A stretch of DNA of 64,000 bases from Rhinocladiella similis (GCA_024082115.1 JAMRYE010000012.1:62001-126000), one strand, 5' to 3'; positions 30,375 to 42,839 are shown, numbered from the stretch's first letter. Made by a program: numbers and translations. The notes: a model not told the origin generated them from the sequence alone.

Positions 30375-31521
30375 GTTAGACGGCCAAGTGCCTCTCATGC
30401 GGCGTACTCCGCCAAACGGTCTTTACAAGTTGAAGCCTGTTCCTAGGCCTCAAGTCGCTCCTTTTGCAACCTATTTAGGTACTCCTGTTTTACTCCCTAG
30501 GCCTCTGTTATAGGTCTTGTTTGAGGCGTTTCATCATGCCTATGATGCGACTCCTCTAGGTCTTATGTTGCGGCGAGAAATGTCTCAACTAGACGGAGAA
30601 AATCCACTCCTTTTGCTATATAAACAGATAGTAAACCGCCTTATAGTCATCGGGGGGCAGACTCGACAATTCATTCTATTTGACCCCGACTAGTGCCTAT
30701 TCCTGTTGACTATAGCCTTGCCTAGGCGCCCATAGGCAGGCACTCAGCCTTGCTAGCACAACAAGGAACAAGGCTGAGGCCCCTCACGCATGTGGGGTCA
30801 ACTGGTCTAAGACAAAAGGGTCTAGAACAGTGATTTCTAGGCCTGAAGTCATGCTTAGAAATCAACTATTCTATCTTTTTCTATAGGTCTCTTTTAGGCG
30901 CCACTTAACGTCTATATAAGGAGACCTTCTCCCTACTATAGAGTTAAGTTCTCTAAGCTTCTCACTCATTATATATCTATAGTCTCTCATTATATCTAAG
31001 GTTTTATGCTACTCTCCGCTCCACTATCCACTAATAGCCTAGTCCTTTCGACAGATTATACGCCGTAAGTCTACGTATTTATCGTGTCATTTCTTTAATT
31101 ATTAAAAATCATGTTACAGTCTCGCCTGTCGGAGCGTTTGGCACCGGATATATTTAACATTTAGGCAAGCTCGCACCAGATTTTTTATATTTCTATCTTA
31201 TGTGCAATGTACACACACGTGGTCGCTCTTATACAAGGCTTCACGACGAGTTATACACTAGATGTGTGCTAGCTTCTGGGCGTTAGCCGAGCACAAATTG
31301 AAGCGGACTGGCTACTCTAGTATCTTGCCTATAAAGAGATGTTTGCTAGAGAATAATAGAGAGACATATAAGGACGAAATATCTTCTGAATGAGGAGGAG
31401 GAACTTAGGCTCCTTTTGCCTATACAATAGGTGCAACTAAACTCCCTAGTTATGGAGGTCAGACTGGACAATTCATCCTGTTTAGCCCCGACTATTGCCC
31501 ATTCCTGCAAGCTGTCTAACA
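30375..31521. mobile_element. 1.15-kb element with TGTTAGAC terminal inverted repeats
   Basis: The left end TGTTAGACGG (30375-30384) and right end CTGTCTAACA (31512-31521) are inverted repeats matching at 9 of 10 bases. The sequence is AT-rich and full of stops. It contains an internal direct repeat (30658-30705 and 31460-31507, about 6 differences in 48, mostly transitions). The right end matches the relic at 7933-8160. I see no clear target-site duplication. TG...CA ends would also suit a solo LTR. It interrupts the hAT relic. Confidence 0.5.
30743..30778. repeat. 10-bp perfect inverted repeat
   Basis: CTCAGCCTTG (30743-30752) and CAAGGCTGAG (30769-30778) are separated by 16 nt, inside the element at 30375-31521. 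No function evident. Confidence 0.5.
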
Positions 31522-31949
31522 TTTAGCTTCCAGGGTGGTATCACGTGATTCTGCTTAAGGGTGTTTTGTGATCATTGATAGAGAGCTTGCCTAATCACGA
31601 CGTGCAACTCCTCATTATCGTCTTCGCCTATTGTTGTACTGAGAAGACGTCGAGGATGGTTTTGCTTTTGTTTGTTCTTGATGTTTTGAGGGTATAAAGA
31701 GAAGGTCTCCCCACGGCTCTGATCTTCGTTCTCTTTCTTTTTTGCCGATCCCTACCGTCGCACCAGTGCCTTTAGATGTGACCGAGATGCAAACCAACTC
31801 TCAAACTCGATCATTTTCTCAATGACGATGATTATGACATTTAGGTCTGATCTGGCTCGATTGTAGACGCTGCTCTTGATATGAGAAGGAAGTTCTCTTC
31901 GGTATTGAGCTAGGCACGACATCGCAAGCCAAATAATCTAAACTTAAAT
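31522..31949. other. AT-rich intergenic, repeat flank
   Basis: Nothing supported. A minus-strand open frame at 31615-31797 has no family resemblance. Confidence 0.4.
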
Positions 31950-32282
31950 ATGAACGACAGCAACCAGACCTTCAAGCTATCGGCGAGACTAATTGAAACA
32001 AGCTCAGACAACAAGTCAGCAGCTTGCGACAGTGTAAAGATGATTATAAATCGCTACGTCTTCAGGATAAAGCAATGGCCAGTTATCTGGGCGCGAAAGG
32101 AATTGGAGAAGGTCGATCATCCTCGGTGCACCATCTATACGGTGGCATTCAGGAATAACATCCTTCCCGGTGGTCACACATCCTGGAGAGAATGCTTGGA
32201 TTTCTGGCTTGGCCAAGGCAATAGCTGTCCGTGGTGCAAGCGAAGCTTTGAAGTAGGCGATATCCGAGATGTCTACCTTTAG
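31950..32282 (+). pseudogene. RING-finger-like remnant
   Basis: A 110-residue frame whose second half reads CTIYTVAFRNNILPGGHTSW, then RECLDFWLGQGNSCPWCK. The spacing follows a RING finger, but the second Cys of the first pair appears as Tyr (TGY to TAY is a G-to-A change) and a Cys before Gly-His is missing. This looks like a decayed E3-ligase-like domain. The upstream part has no match. Confidence 0.35.
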
Positions 32283-32329
32283 CAGTCTTTCCTCCTCCTT
32301 CGGAGGTAGTCTCAATAACACCAACCAAA

Positions 32330-32575
32330 GTGAATCCCGGAATCTCTGTCACGAACGTCTCGATGGACGCGGGAAATGAGCTTTCGGACGATCTCTTCAT
32401 CGAGACGTTACGCGCGCTGTATAAGCGCGACGCAACGACCCCGGTGGCGGTAGTGCAATCTGTCTACGAGAGAATCGCCGCATACCCGGACAAGGCAGTC
32501 TGGATCACGCTTCTGCCGCAAGAGGAGGCGATCAGAAGGGCGAAGGAGCTTCAAAAACAATTGGCCGTATCCTAG
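32330..32575 (+). pseudogene. N-terminal fragment resembling amidase/allophanate hydrolase
   Basis: About 71-82 residues (ATG 32363). They include LRALYKRDATTPVAVVQSVYERIAA and then AVWITLLPQEEAIRRAKEL, the pattern of the first helices of amidase-signature enzymes of the allophanate-hydrolase type. The Gly/Ser-rich catalytic core is absent; a stop follows and the next 500 bp have no continuation. Gene fragment left by rearrangement. Confidence 0.35.
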
Positions 32576-33097
32576 TGAGAGTCCGGATGCCCTTGGAGAG
32601 GATGGTGACGTGACGGATATTATCTCGCTGCCTAGCGACAGTGAGTAGAAGGCTCTCTCATGCTCAAGAGTCACAATATAGTGAGTGTCAAAGCCAGGAG
32701 GGCAGCAGACGAAGATGATAGGAAGTCAACGGATGTTTCTCTTATCATTATGGTAGTGAAGCACGGTGCTATCCTGCAAGCGAGACGACAAGGCATTCAA
32801 TATATTGATGATAGCCTTATGGTGGTAGTAGAGATAATTGGACTGTGCGCGATAATAACTAAGGAGGATTCGTAGAATCGTTATCGAGCAATGGAGTTCA
32901 TTGGTTATAAATAAAGCTAACAACACGCTTTTCAGATCCTGTTCTAAAATAGAAGGACGACGAGACCATAAGGGTACGTTTAGGCCTCTTAGTAGAATAG
33001 TGACGGGACCTATTCTGCCTTATTATTCTATAAGAAGGATGTCTCTTTTCGTCTCTTACTAGAAGGCTTTACTATAAAAGTAACTCGCTCCCTTACG
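32576..33097. other. AT-rich spacer
   Basis: No supported gene. Many stops in all frames and high TA content, consistent with RIP-affected repeat DNA. Confidence 0.45.
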
Positions 33098-35352
33098 ATG
33101 ACTATCAGGCAAGTCGGATTCTCAGATGGAGAAGAGCCCCTGAAAGGGCTCAATTCCGCCCGTTCAACCCTGCGATTGGAGCAGATTGTAGGCCTCCGGG
33201 CACGCGGTATCGCAGATCACATTGGACTCCCGCAGTTGGTCGTTAGTGGGGACCAGTCTATAGAAAAAAGCTCCTTGCTGGAAGGTATAACGGGCATTCC
33301 TTTCTCAAGGCAAGATAGCTTATACACTCAGTTTCCGACAGAGATTCTGCTAAAATATACCTCTAAGGGTGACCCCATTATTAATGTGTCCGTTATACTA
33401 TTAGCCAATCGCATAGATAAGAAGAAATAAAGAGTTATCCGCTTTTATCGCCGCTTATTTAGCTTCGAAGATCTATCGATGGTTATCGAGGACGTCAGTC
33501 AACTTTTGGGTATTAGGGGAGCCTAGAGCGAAGATGGACTAGCATTTACTTCTGATGTACTTCGTATCGAGGTTCGTGGCCCTATCAGCTTGCATCTAAG
33601 CATCGTTAATATACTAGACTTAATCTCTATTTCTAATGAGGAGCAGACCGAGAACGACGTAAAAATAGTTCATAGGATCGTGGACGGCTATATTTCCGAT
33701 CCGCAGACTATTATCCTCGCAGTTATCTAGGTAGGAAATAATATCGCCAACTAACCTATTATTAAAAAATCTCGCACATTCGATAAAGAGAGAGAAAGGA
33801 TAATGGGTATTATTACGAACTAGATTTAATTAACTAAGATTTAAAGAAGTATATTACGCTATTGGTATTAAATAAAGATACTACGAAGCTAAAGCTAGGG
33901 TTCTTCTTGGTGAAAAATCTGGCCCTGAATGAGCTAACGAAAGACATTACATCTAAATAGAGACAAAAAGATAAGATTTAGTACTTTTACACTTCTCCAT
34001 AGAAAGAGTAATTCCTCGATCCCGCACGATTGGGTATCGTTGTGTTGCGAATATATCTATAATAACTTCTCGACCGATACATCGAGAAAGAACTACCTAA
34101 AGTTCGACACGATGTGCAAGAGCTGCTTCAGAAGACTGAAGCTGATCTAGCGACCATGGGAGAGGAACGTGATAGCGCTTCGAAAATGCGCATGTTTTTG
34201 ACTCGCTTGACCATGGCATTTAACCAGCTCGTCACATCCGCACTAAACGGGACGTACGACGATGTCGATATAGTATTCTTCAATCTCTACGAGAAACACA
34301 GGCCTCGTCGCTTGCGGGCTACTATTCAGAACTTGAACACCAAGTTCGCCGACACGATGAGAGAGAGTGGGGCAAAGCGGCGGGTTGTCACTGACGTGGA
34401 GGACGACCTTTCCGACGCGGAATCTAATGAGGACAACGCCGGTCAGATGCTGGTGTCAGAGAAGGACATGAAACGATGGGTCGCAGAGGTTAATACCACA
34501 CCATCTCGAGTCTGATAAATGCAGCTGACTGTCTACAGGTTTACAGAAACAGTCGCGGGAAAGAACTCCCAGGGACGTACAGCCACATCCTCCTCGCGGA
34601 GTTATTTCACGAGCACTCTTCTCGCTGGATAGAGATCGCAAAGGACCACGTGCAGACGATTGAGGGTGTCGTCTATGGATTTGTGGACGCCGCGATCTAC
34701 CACACTTGCCCTGACAAGAACGTCGCTGACGAAGTCATGGAATTGGTCAGGACGAGACTTCAGGAGAACATGAGCAATGCGACAGAAGAGCTGCAGAAGC
34801 TGTGGCAGGATGAACAGTATTAGCCCATTACGTATAATCACTACTTTACCGACAATATCTAGAAATCCCGGGAGCAGATCACTAAGGATGCTCTCAAAGA
34901 TGCGGTGGTCGAGACCAAAGAACACGACTGGCACGGAAAAATGCACATCAGTAATGTCCAGCTGGAAATGGACCGGTTCATCGCGTGTTTACAACAACGG
35001 GTCCAGGTCAATATGACCGAACAAGCATGTGATGAGGCACTGTCGGGACTACGAGCTTACTATAAGGTACGGTACAAATGCCACGACTCTGAATACTCCT
35101 GACTAATTCAATCAGGTGGCCCTCAAGACCTTCGTCGACAACGTTTGTAGGCAAGTAATAGAGCGTCACATAACTCGCCCACTTGCATCGATCTACTCTG
35201 CCGAGACCGTGGCAGGACTCTCCGATGAAGAATTAGCCAGGATCGCTGGTGAGACGCCTCAAAGATCAGCGAAGAGAAAGCAACTGGAAGATTTGCGACG
35301 GAATTTGGAGTCTAGTCTCGTGGATCTCCGCCGCACATCTACGATTCCCTGA
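33098..35352 (+). pseudogene. Dynamin-like large GTPase, inactivated
   Basis: Pieces of one gene lie in order. The GTPase domain (33098-33870) has GIADHIGLPQLVVSGDQS and FTSDVLRIEVRGPI; the stalk (34114-34515, then 34550-34822 after an intron) follows. The GTPase effector domain (34863-35352) contains KTFVDNVCRQVIERH and DEELARIAGETPQRSAKRKQ. The P-loop GKS appears as EKS, the DxxG switch motif as NILD, and the TKPD motif runs into a stop. All are explained by G-to-A or C-to-T change. The 5' half has many stops (such as 33428-33430). The 3' half has only two TAGs where CAG is likely, and two introns that still look spliceable. The family remodels membranes; fungal members include Mx-like proteins of unknown role. 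Confidence 0.75.
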
Positions 35353-37466
35353 TTATGGATTAGTATTGTTGGTTCTGCTCAGCCAGTTGGGGGAGTATGA
35401 AAGTGCTGGATCTCGTCCTTTTGTCTCTGTTCAGGTGTCACGCTTTTGTCTCTTCAAGGGCCTGGGGCTTCCCAACAGAACTCCCCATCAAATTTGGTGT
35501 CCTTTCAACAAGGGCCATTGTCATCATGAACACGATTGGGTATTTAGATCACTTTTTATTGCCTTTGAAACTATGTCTCGTTTCGGCTCAACGGTGACCG
35601 ATAGCCTGCGCCAATGATTTGGGCTGACTACTGATGATTGACCGTAGCTGGCCCGCGAGCAGTTGGCGACCCTCGGCGACTTTGGCAGGTCATTGAGGTT
35701 GACAAGGTGTATTTCGCTTCTCATACATGTTCTCGAAGAGTTTCTCCCCCTTTTGAATTGCCGCAGGCATAGGGCACAGTGGTATGTGTCTTCTGATACC
35801 TTGTATACAAACGACTCTTGGCGGGCGACCGCAGCTATCTTCAGCTTCTCCGCGGCTGACGAGATGTCGCGTTCCAGGAAGGAGATCGATGTCGTGCGGT
35901 GAAGCTTCTGGATCGAAGCGCTTTACAGTGTGGGCACTCCGAACCTTGAACTTGAATGGCTCAGCAGAGCTAGTGGTGGCTACTGTTAGACCTACCGCAT
36001 CCGAGCCCAGTGAAGCGTAGACTGCGGCGAGCAGTCTGAAAGCCGGGTCACCAGGAATGTCGACCTCCATTCTCCAGTTGCAGGGTTACTTTTAGTGAGA
36101 CGGGCTCTGCCTGGCTATCACGGCGAACCAGCTTTGAGCACCCGAAGTAAGGTCACGTGTCGTTGAGACCAATTGGGGGGCTTTGGGACACTAGTGGCTT
36201 TTTAGGCTTCGAGATTTACACTTGTGTATGCAAAGGGCTCGTTAGTAAAGGTCTCGGCGCCTGGTCAGGATCCTAAGATGGCGCATCACTTAAGGTATCT
36301 CAAACACTCTTCATCCCAGTGCTCATCTACTGCATCACTTGTGATCGACAAGTGGGTGGGCCACGCGTACAGTGAAAATGTCAGACTCCGAGCACAGGCC
36401 CGTTTATTGCTGGCGTTTACGAACTTCGTCTGGTTGGTCTGAGGGCACACCTCCATGGAGCATTGTTGCCATACAGATGAAAGACCTAAGCGCCTGGCCC
36501 AGGTGACATGTCGATACTGTATCACACGGAGAGGCTCGCCTGAAGTGACGAGATCTCCTCTGATTGGTCTGATGGCACTCCTGTCTGGCATCATCGCCAA
36601 AGAGGAGGGGCGCTACAAGAGCTTCTCCCTCTGGTCGAAAGCCTCGAGACTACGATCGGCCAAAAGAACCGTTACGTAGCCCGGGCCTAGACAGGATAGA
36701 GAAGTATAGTTCCAGCTTTCGAGCAGTCCCACGTGATTGTGTACTGAACTATTGTATTCGACCACTACTCCGTATTAGGAGCAAGTTTTACTACCTCAAT
36801 CTCCCGGTACAGCACCTCCAGCGCCAATGCGAAGCATCCAATGGTCCAAGCCACACTCCATTCTCAAAAAATGAACTTGGCCAAAATCACCACTAATAAA
36901 ATCAACACTGCGGTCAATGCGAAGGCGCCAGGTTGCGATGTTAAATAATCGTCCAACCAGAGCGCCTCAAAATCCAGTTCACCTAGACGAGGGCAATGCC
37001 ATTCGTCATGTTTGGATAGTATGTCTCTATAGGTCTCGGTCTGCCTCTTTATATTGCTCCAGGTGCTGCTTACTTAGGACTCTTTATCAGATTCCTATCC
37101 TCAAATAAAGAATTTCCTCTAGCAAGGTTTAGATCAGAGAACACAAGTGGTAAAAATCTCAACATGTTGTGGCGCAAAAGGTGCCTCCGCGCAGCGAACA
37201 TCTTCCGCTCAGGGCATTCAATGAAATCCTCTTGGTAGCTGACACAGTCGAAATTGCAAGCGTACTGCCTATGGACGAGTCGTAATCTCAGGGGAACTCT
37301 TGGGGCTGATATTCAGCAATTGTAGTCTCATGGCGCAGCTTTTCGTCGCTCAACTTTGCCGAAAAATGCTACGGATCTTAGATTGTAATTTCTGGGACAA
37401 AGGGGTTCCGCAATCGACACCTGCCAAGGTCAGCCTGCGCCAAATTGATACCTCACGGCGACTGCT
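35353..37466. other. Gene-poor stretch
   Basis: No gene with family support. One minus-strand frame at 35690-36070 is listed separately as hypothetical. The remainder shows short frames only. Confidence 0.45.
35690..36070 (-). CDS. Hypothetical protein, uncertain
   Basis: A 126-residue frame with ATG 36070 (MEVDIPGDPAFRLLAAVYAS). The first 90 residues have balanced, coding-like composition; the tail does not. No family recognised. It could be the remnant of a gene disrupted by nearby repeats. Confidence 0.2.
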   Translation of the reverse strand: MEVDIPGDPAFRLLAAVYASLGSDAVGLTVATTSSAEPFKFKVRSAHTVKRFDPEASPHDIDLLPGTRHLVSRGEAEDSCGRPPRVVCIQGIRRHIPLCPMPAAIQKGEKLFENMYEKRNTPCQPQ

Positions 37467-37787
37467 TCAGCATACCCGTACGACCTCAATCTGTCGAACA
37501 TTTAGGAAAGGGATATATCGTCTCCACTTTCCACGGCTTTTGTACCATTCTTGACGAATCAACTGCCAAATTGTAACATCATCCGCCGAGTCGGGGATCC
37601 TAGCAGCCACTATCTTGCAGTGACTGCTTCGCCCCCAGCAGAGGAAGATATGAGAACTATCTGCATTCGACTCACTCAAAATTGGAGCAATTTGAGACAT
37701 CAGCTCTTCTCTGCGGTTTGAATGCCTTAAGCCCGGGTCCAAATCTTGTAGATTGCGCCGTGTTTTCACATGAGGTGTTTGAGACAT
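37467..37787 (-). pseudogene. Fragment of a conserved fungal hypothetical protein
   Basis: From ATG 37787 about 106 residues. The C-terminal part WQLIRQEWYKSRGKWRRYIPF recalls a recurrent fungal hypothetical family with a W...R.WY..RG.WRR.IPF core. The usual continuation is missing: the frame stops at 37467 and a shifted frame continues briefly below. Probably a broken gene. Confidence 0.3.
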
Positions 37788-39326
37788 TGTAGCTTCGTTT
37801 GTTGTTCCCAAAACAGGTGACTGTTCGAAAGATGCAGGATCAGCTGCTGCTGAAACCACTTTCGCCTGGACGCGATGGTCTTGCACGAGACGCCTAGCGA
37901 GTAGATCTGTGATACAATGTGGCAGAATAGGAGTCGAATGAGGACGAGGTCAGAATTTCCTAACGAGTCTTTCTATGCCAATATTGTCTCTTGCTCCGCA
38001 TAGCGTCCGGTATGGTCGATCCTGACGAGGTTGATCCGGCGTGCATCTGACAAGAGAATCGGGCTCGGTAATTGTTCGATGGTCGCAGAGAAGGCTATCT
38101 TAGCTTCTGAGCTTCTTGACGTTTTCTGGTTTCTAGTGAACTCATTACGGTGATGATACGTGGTAATGTTTATAGTCTACGGGCAGTCCTCTATATTACA
38201 TGTAGTACTCCTAATGCCAACAAACGATGCTTTAGCCGGTGAGTTGCTGTAAACGCCCATCTGTACGGCGTAGGCCATACAGGTAGTGCCACTTTAAAGG
38301 GTCGTGGCTGCACTGTCCAATGAAACACATTTGTCTCTCACACCGGTCATGCCTTGTCCTCGACCAAGACTGACATTTCTTTCTACGTGTTAGAGCCGCG
38401 GGGCTCTGATTAGCTCAATGATCATGCTAAGAGACTGTGTGTTGCGTCTGCGTATCAGATACAGTATTGGGCATCTGGGCCATTTGTACACATTTGGCAG
38501 CACAAGCAATATTTAAACTGGTCCGAGCCCCTCGCGCGCTGACGGGGACAGTGTCACTTTTGAGACCACCTACTCACGACTTACCCTCCTCTTACCTTCT
38601 TCTAACGTTAAGACTCACGCTCTAACTAACACCTATAGTATCGTGTTAAGAATCGGACATGGAGTCGTGTCATAATATTCAGCTAGAACACACTCTTCAA
38701 GGACCCAAAACGGGCCTGTCCAAGCAGTCATTGTTTTAGTAATCAAATCTGGGTCGTCACTATTTTACGTAAGTATAGAACTTAGGAAAGCGTAAAAAGA
38801 GATTTTCCCGAGTGCTGTCGAGAGGTAGAGAAACGAAACACGCAAGGTGAACAAGGTTGACGCTGACAACCCTTTGAAGACACCACGACTTACTGTGGTC
38901 GAGACACCTGGGTTTCGAATGCATTCTAAGTCGGCCAACGACTTCTCGGTTGAACATGCCTTGTGGTCACGTCTCATGGCCTTACTTCATTAGGTAGTTC
39001 CCTTGCAAAGGGTAAGTTCAGGGTAGGGGTTAGCGTCGCTGTCAAAGTACAGTAAACTTCAGAGAGCTATCCGGAGATCCTATCGATGTTGAAACTCTCA
39101 AAACCTTCTCTACTGACTCAATATCTTGAAATTTCTTTCTACAACACTGGGAATCTACCTTCTTTCCTTAAGAGCGTAAGGACATATGATTTCTTTACTC
39201 ACAGGCAATATTCCCCCTTGGATCAATGAACTTTGGATGAAAAGAGCTTCAGAAGCAGTCAAATAATTTGAACTTCGAGGAGACAGCCAAGTTAGAGACA
39301 GCCGACTTAGACGAAGACTGAAGATT
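37788..39326. other. Gene-poor stretch before the dioxygenase 3' end
   Basis: No supported gene or structural RNA seen. Minus-strand frames near 38760-38980 and 39155-39337 have no family resemblance. Confidence 0.45.
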
Positions 39327-40371
39327 TTAATCCACATCGGGAACTGGCAGGCTGTTTACCAGCTTTGCTTTGATCCCCAATTTTTGGAGGGCTGCTATAC
39401 TGTTCGCCTCCCTGAGTTTCTTGGTCTCCTCGTCCGTCACCAGAACGAAATCGTACTCCAGAATCTCCTGGTCCTCTCCGACACCGTACTTTTTGACCGT
39501 AGCTGCGTCCATAGGTTCGAATGACACAAGAAGTGAGTCTTTGACGCCGAAGACGGCATCTGAGGTCTCGTAAGGATCGTGACGGAGGTACAGGGATCTA
39601 TATGTGATGCGTTAGCAACGGACCTCAGTCCAATGACATGACTGCCTCTTACGTGATGAGGTGATCATAGCCTGATTTCTCAAACATGAAGTGGACATGT
39701 GATGGTCGGTACGGATGCCTGTGTAAGATCTTCAAGAGCTTCCCAACGGGTCCGTCATGCGGAATTGGGTATGGAACCGGCTTGATGGCTTTGAACCAGA
39801 ATTCCCCGTTTTCGTCACTTTCCATGATTGCTCGACCATCTGGTCCATCGCGATCTGGATGCTGGACATCATAATGACCGGTGCTGTCGGTTTCCCAGAT
39901 ATCAACCTTGACTCCGCTGATCGGCTTTCCCTGTGTGTCTTTCACTGTGCACGCTATTATGCATGGCTCCCCTCCATCATCATGGCTTAAGAGTTCACCA
40001 TTTGCCATCATCTCCGCTTCAAGTGTATGAAAAGGCCCAAGCACCGTCCCTTCAGTGGAGTTGGGGGGCTTGGGATGATCAATAGCGTCCACTAGGACGG
40101 ACAGTCCTAGAACATCCGAGAGCAAGACCATCTCCTGTCGCACATCGGTACAAGTTTGTCCAACCTCAGTGAGGAACTTGATGCCAGCCATCCACTCGTG
40201 CCATGACAGGCGTGTCTCACGTGCCAGGTCATGCAAATGGCGCACAATCTGTTCCAAAATGTACTTTGTGCGCGGATCGGGACATGAGCTGTTGATTGCG
40301 ATGGTATTGTCTGTGATATTGTCCACTGTCATGTCCTTGATCACCGGGATTTTCATTTTTGAGGGATCCAT
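39327..40371 (-). CDS. Intradiol ring-cleavage dioxygenase (catechol/hydroxyquinol 1,2-dioxygenase type)
   Basis: Exons 40371-39653 and 39597-39327, with a 55-nt intron, give 329 residues. The join yields DHLITSLYLRHDPYETSDAV. The N-terminal helical dimerisation domain (YILEQIVRHLHDLARETRLS) is present. The Fe(III) ligands are visible: Tyr in TGHYDVQHPD, Tyr in YPIPHDGP, and two His in YRPSHVHF. The enzyme cleaves a catechol or hydroxyquinol between the two hydroxylated carbons, giving a cis,cis-muconate or maleylacetate. The dimerisation domain fits catechol or hydroxyquinol rather than protocatechuate enzymes. It stands alone between repeat-rich DNA and a long spacer. It could receive hydroquinone-derived hydroxyquinol from the BVMO1/esterase route, but I see no CCTCGG element upstream. 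Confidence 0.9.
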
Positions 40372-42839
40372 TCCGGCGGCTTGACCTGGCGAAGTGGCAC
40401 ACTGGGCAATCAGGAAATCAGGAAACGTAGAGTCTTAAGTTGATATTGAGAATGGTATAGATAGAGAATAGGTACGATGATTAGATGGTCAAGGCTTTTC
40501 GGCTAAGGCGGAATGTCGTGCAAGTTGAAGAGTTGGTTTCTGATACTCGTTCTCGCATTAGAGATAGGTTCTTCCACTCCTCCCATTCGCTTGACTTCAA
40601 GGGTCCAGACACTTAGGTCCGATTCGCCGAGACCACGTTATTCCGCCCTCGTCTCAGCAACGTGATTTGCCAGTTGGATGCCGCCGGATGTTGCACAACG
40701 ACAGACCTAAGTCTCCTCAAGTTCTTACCCAAAGCCTCTCACTCATCTCACTCCGCTCCCACGGTCATTTGAATAGCGCCTGTAACATCATACGTACTAC
40801 CTAGGTACCTGAAATTACATAGTTCACGCCCTGCGATAGATTTATAGTAGACATCTAACCATCGCACTAAGAGTTAGCGCTACCTCTGGTCCGATTGTTT
40901 CTACGACTAACTAATGAGCCTATAGACTGCTGGGGACATTACAGTACCCTAGGACCTAGCTGATCCGCCTGTCTCTTCTTCATGCACGACTGAAACTAAT
41001 ACCCTTATGGATCGGTCGTACTAGTTGCCAACCCATGCAAAGATTAAGATTGGTAGTTGGTCTCACCGCTCCTTAGTATATGTGTTGGGCCCTCGCGAAC
41101 ATGGCTGCTATTGATTTAACAGCCTTCATGATCGTAGCTTATTGTACGACGTAAACATTACATATCTGGTCTACCTATACCAACCTCCACCGGAGACGGT
41201 CTTCCTGGATTGTGTGACCATCGTATCACAACATCCACACCCGTGTCGCTAACTGTATGGCCATTGGAATCAGGTATACCTCTATGTAGGCTGCTTAGTA
41301 GGAGACGGCACTGAAGCATTGAGTGGTTACACCGGCGATATATCGTTCGATTAGAACCTTAAGTCTCTGCGGGGATGTAGGGGAAAGATAACAGCACTGG
41401 GAAGAGTGGCTGTAATGTGTTGTCGGCAAGTATAGCTCAAGCGATCAAGAAGTTTGAACTTCCGTGATCCTGTATATAAAATATATTTTGTAAAGCCGTG
41501 GTATTCTCTATACCTCTGATCACACCTGATGCACGCGGCATTCAGGTTCCGGGCATCTAATAGTAGAAGTACTGCTTATATACATTGCTAGTGGAGGATC
41601 TAGCAAATACTCGTAGAAATCAGGAGATTAGGTCAACACATCTTCTCACCTCTTCAAGTCACTCAGTTGATCCTGCCTAGCTGATGTGTCTCTTCCCCTA
41701 TGACCATGCAGCTGAGATGCTCAATCCCGCGAGCAGGAAAGCATCGGGTTCTATTCACAACATCTCTGACAAGTTACAAAATCCACACCTTATAATGAGA
41801 CTAAGTTAGGTACAATACAAAACTCGCGCTACTTATATGCGATAGAGGGGAAGCTTGGAAGATACCCCCCCTTTGTGAGGTCGTAACAGACCCAGCTCGC
41901 AATTGTGGCTTTGCTTACAGGCTCTAATGACCAACATTCTATACATTTTCCGCCGAGACATACATATAGCTTTGTATTGAAGATGTGTCTTCTCGTCTAG
42001 ACAATCGCAGACCCGAAATGATGAAAAATATTGGCAGTCGCAACACTGACAGTGACACTAACATACCTACTTCTGTCCATATTATCTTTTCTCCTTTTCA
42101 TGCGTTCCTCCTTGAGTCTTTTGATCAAAATCTCCTCCTCCAGTCTTGAGAAGCTCTAAGCCCACAGTCCGCGTAGTAGCGCGAAGATAGGACCTGATGA
42201 TCGGGTGCTCGTGGGTTAGGAAAGAGGAGTGGCCGCAGTCGAGGTTCGCAACCCAGGCTCTGCTTGAGACCGGCATACTTACCACATTGAAAGTAAGGGT
42301 CGTTGACACAACTTGTGCCACAAGGACTAGCTGGCCGCCATGATTATGCGCGTGTCCCCTAGCCTTGTGAGCTTCAAGAACCTCAAATAAGCTTTACCAG
42401 CACATCTCTGATAGTGGATTGTGGACCAATTTGTGGTAACCACCGCCCAAGCTCCAGTCGACGTGGAGAGTGAATGGTATGATCCGATTGGTCTTTCTGG
42501 ATCCGACTAGCGACTGCATCTTTGGCACAGCAGCCTCTATTGTGGGATGCTTCACAGCCCATTTCCTGCAGAATACGGGAGTACATTCCAGACAGTCGCT
42601 AGCCATTGGGCCCACAGCCTCCCATTACCGATGCGCCCAGTGCAGAGTACTCGCTGCAAAACCCAAAAAACTTGAACGTGGTGCTGGGCCTCCGCGTCTT
42701 CAGCCCCGTGCGGCACGGGCTTCGAATTGCTTCCGACGGAATGGATTGCAGGGCAGTACACAGTACTTCTACGACGGGGTCCTTTGTTTGTCTCATCTCT
42801 CGTCAACTCTTTGCTTCCATTCTCACTTGTAGTGTAATC
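40372..42839. other. 2.5-kb intergenic stretch
   Basis: Contains the dioxygenase promoter at its left and the MFS promoter at its right. No supported gene between; the middle (40.8-42.1 kb) is AT-rich with many stops and may be decayed repeat. Confidence 0.5.

Noticed and set aside
36224..36679. Short plus-strand frames at 36224-36442 and 36455-36679
   Set aside because: No motif, no spliceable partner and overlapping opposite frames of similar length; treated as chance.
39010..39035. GGGGTTAG-like sequence considered as telomeric repeat
   Set aside because: A single unit only, with no tandem array.
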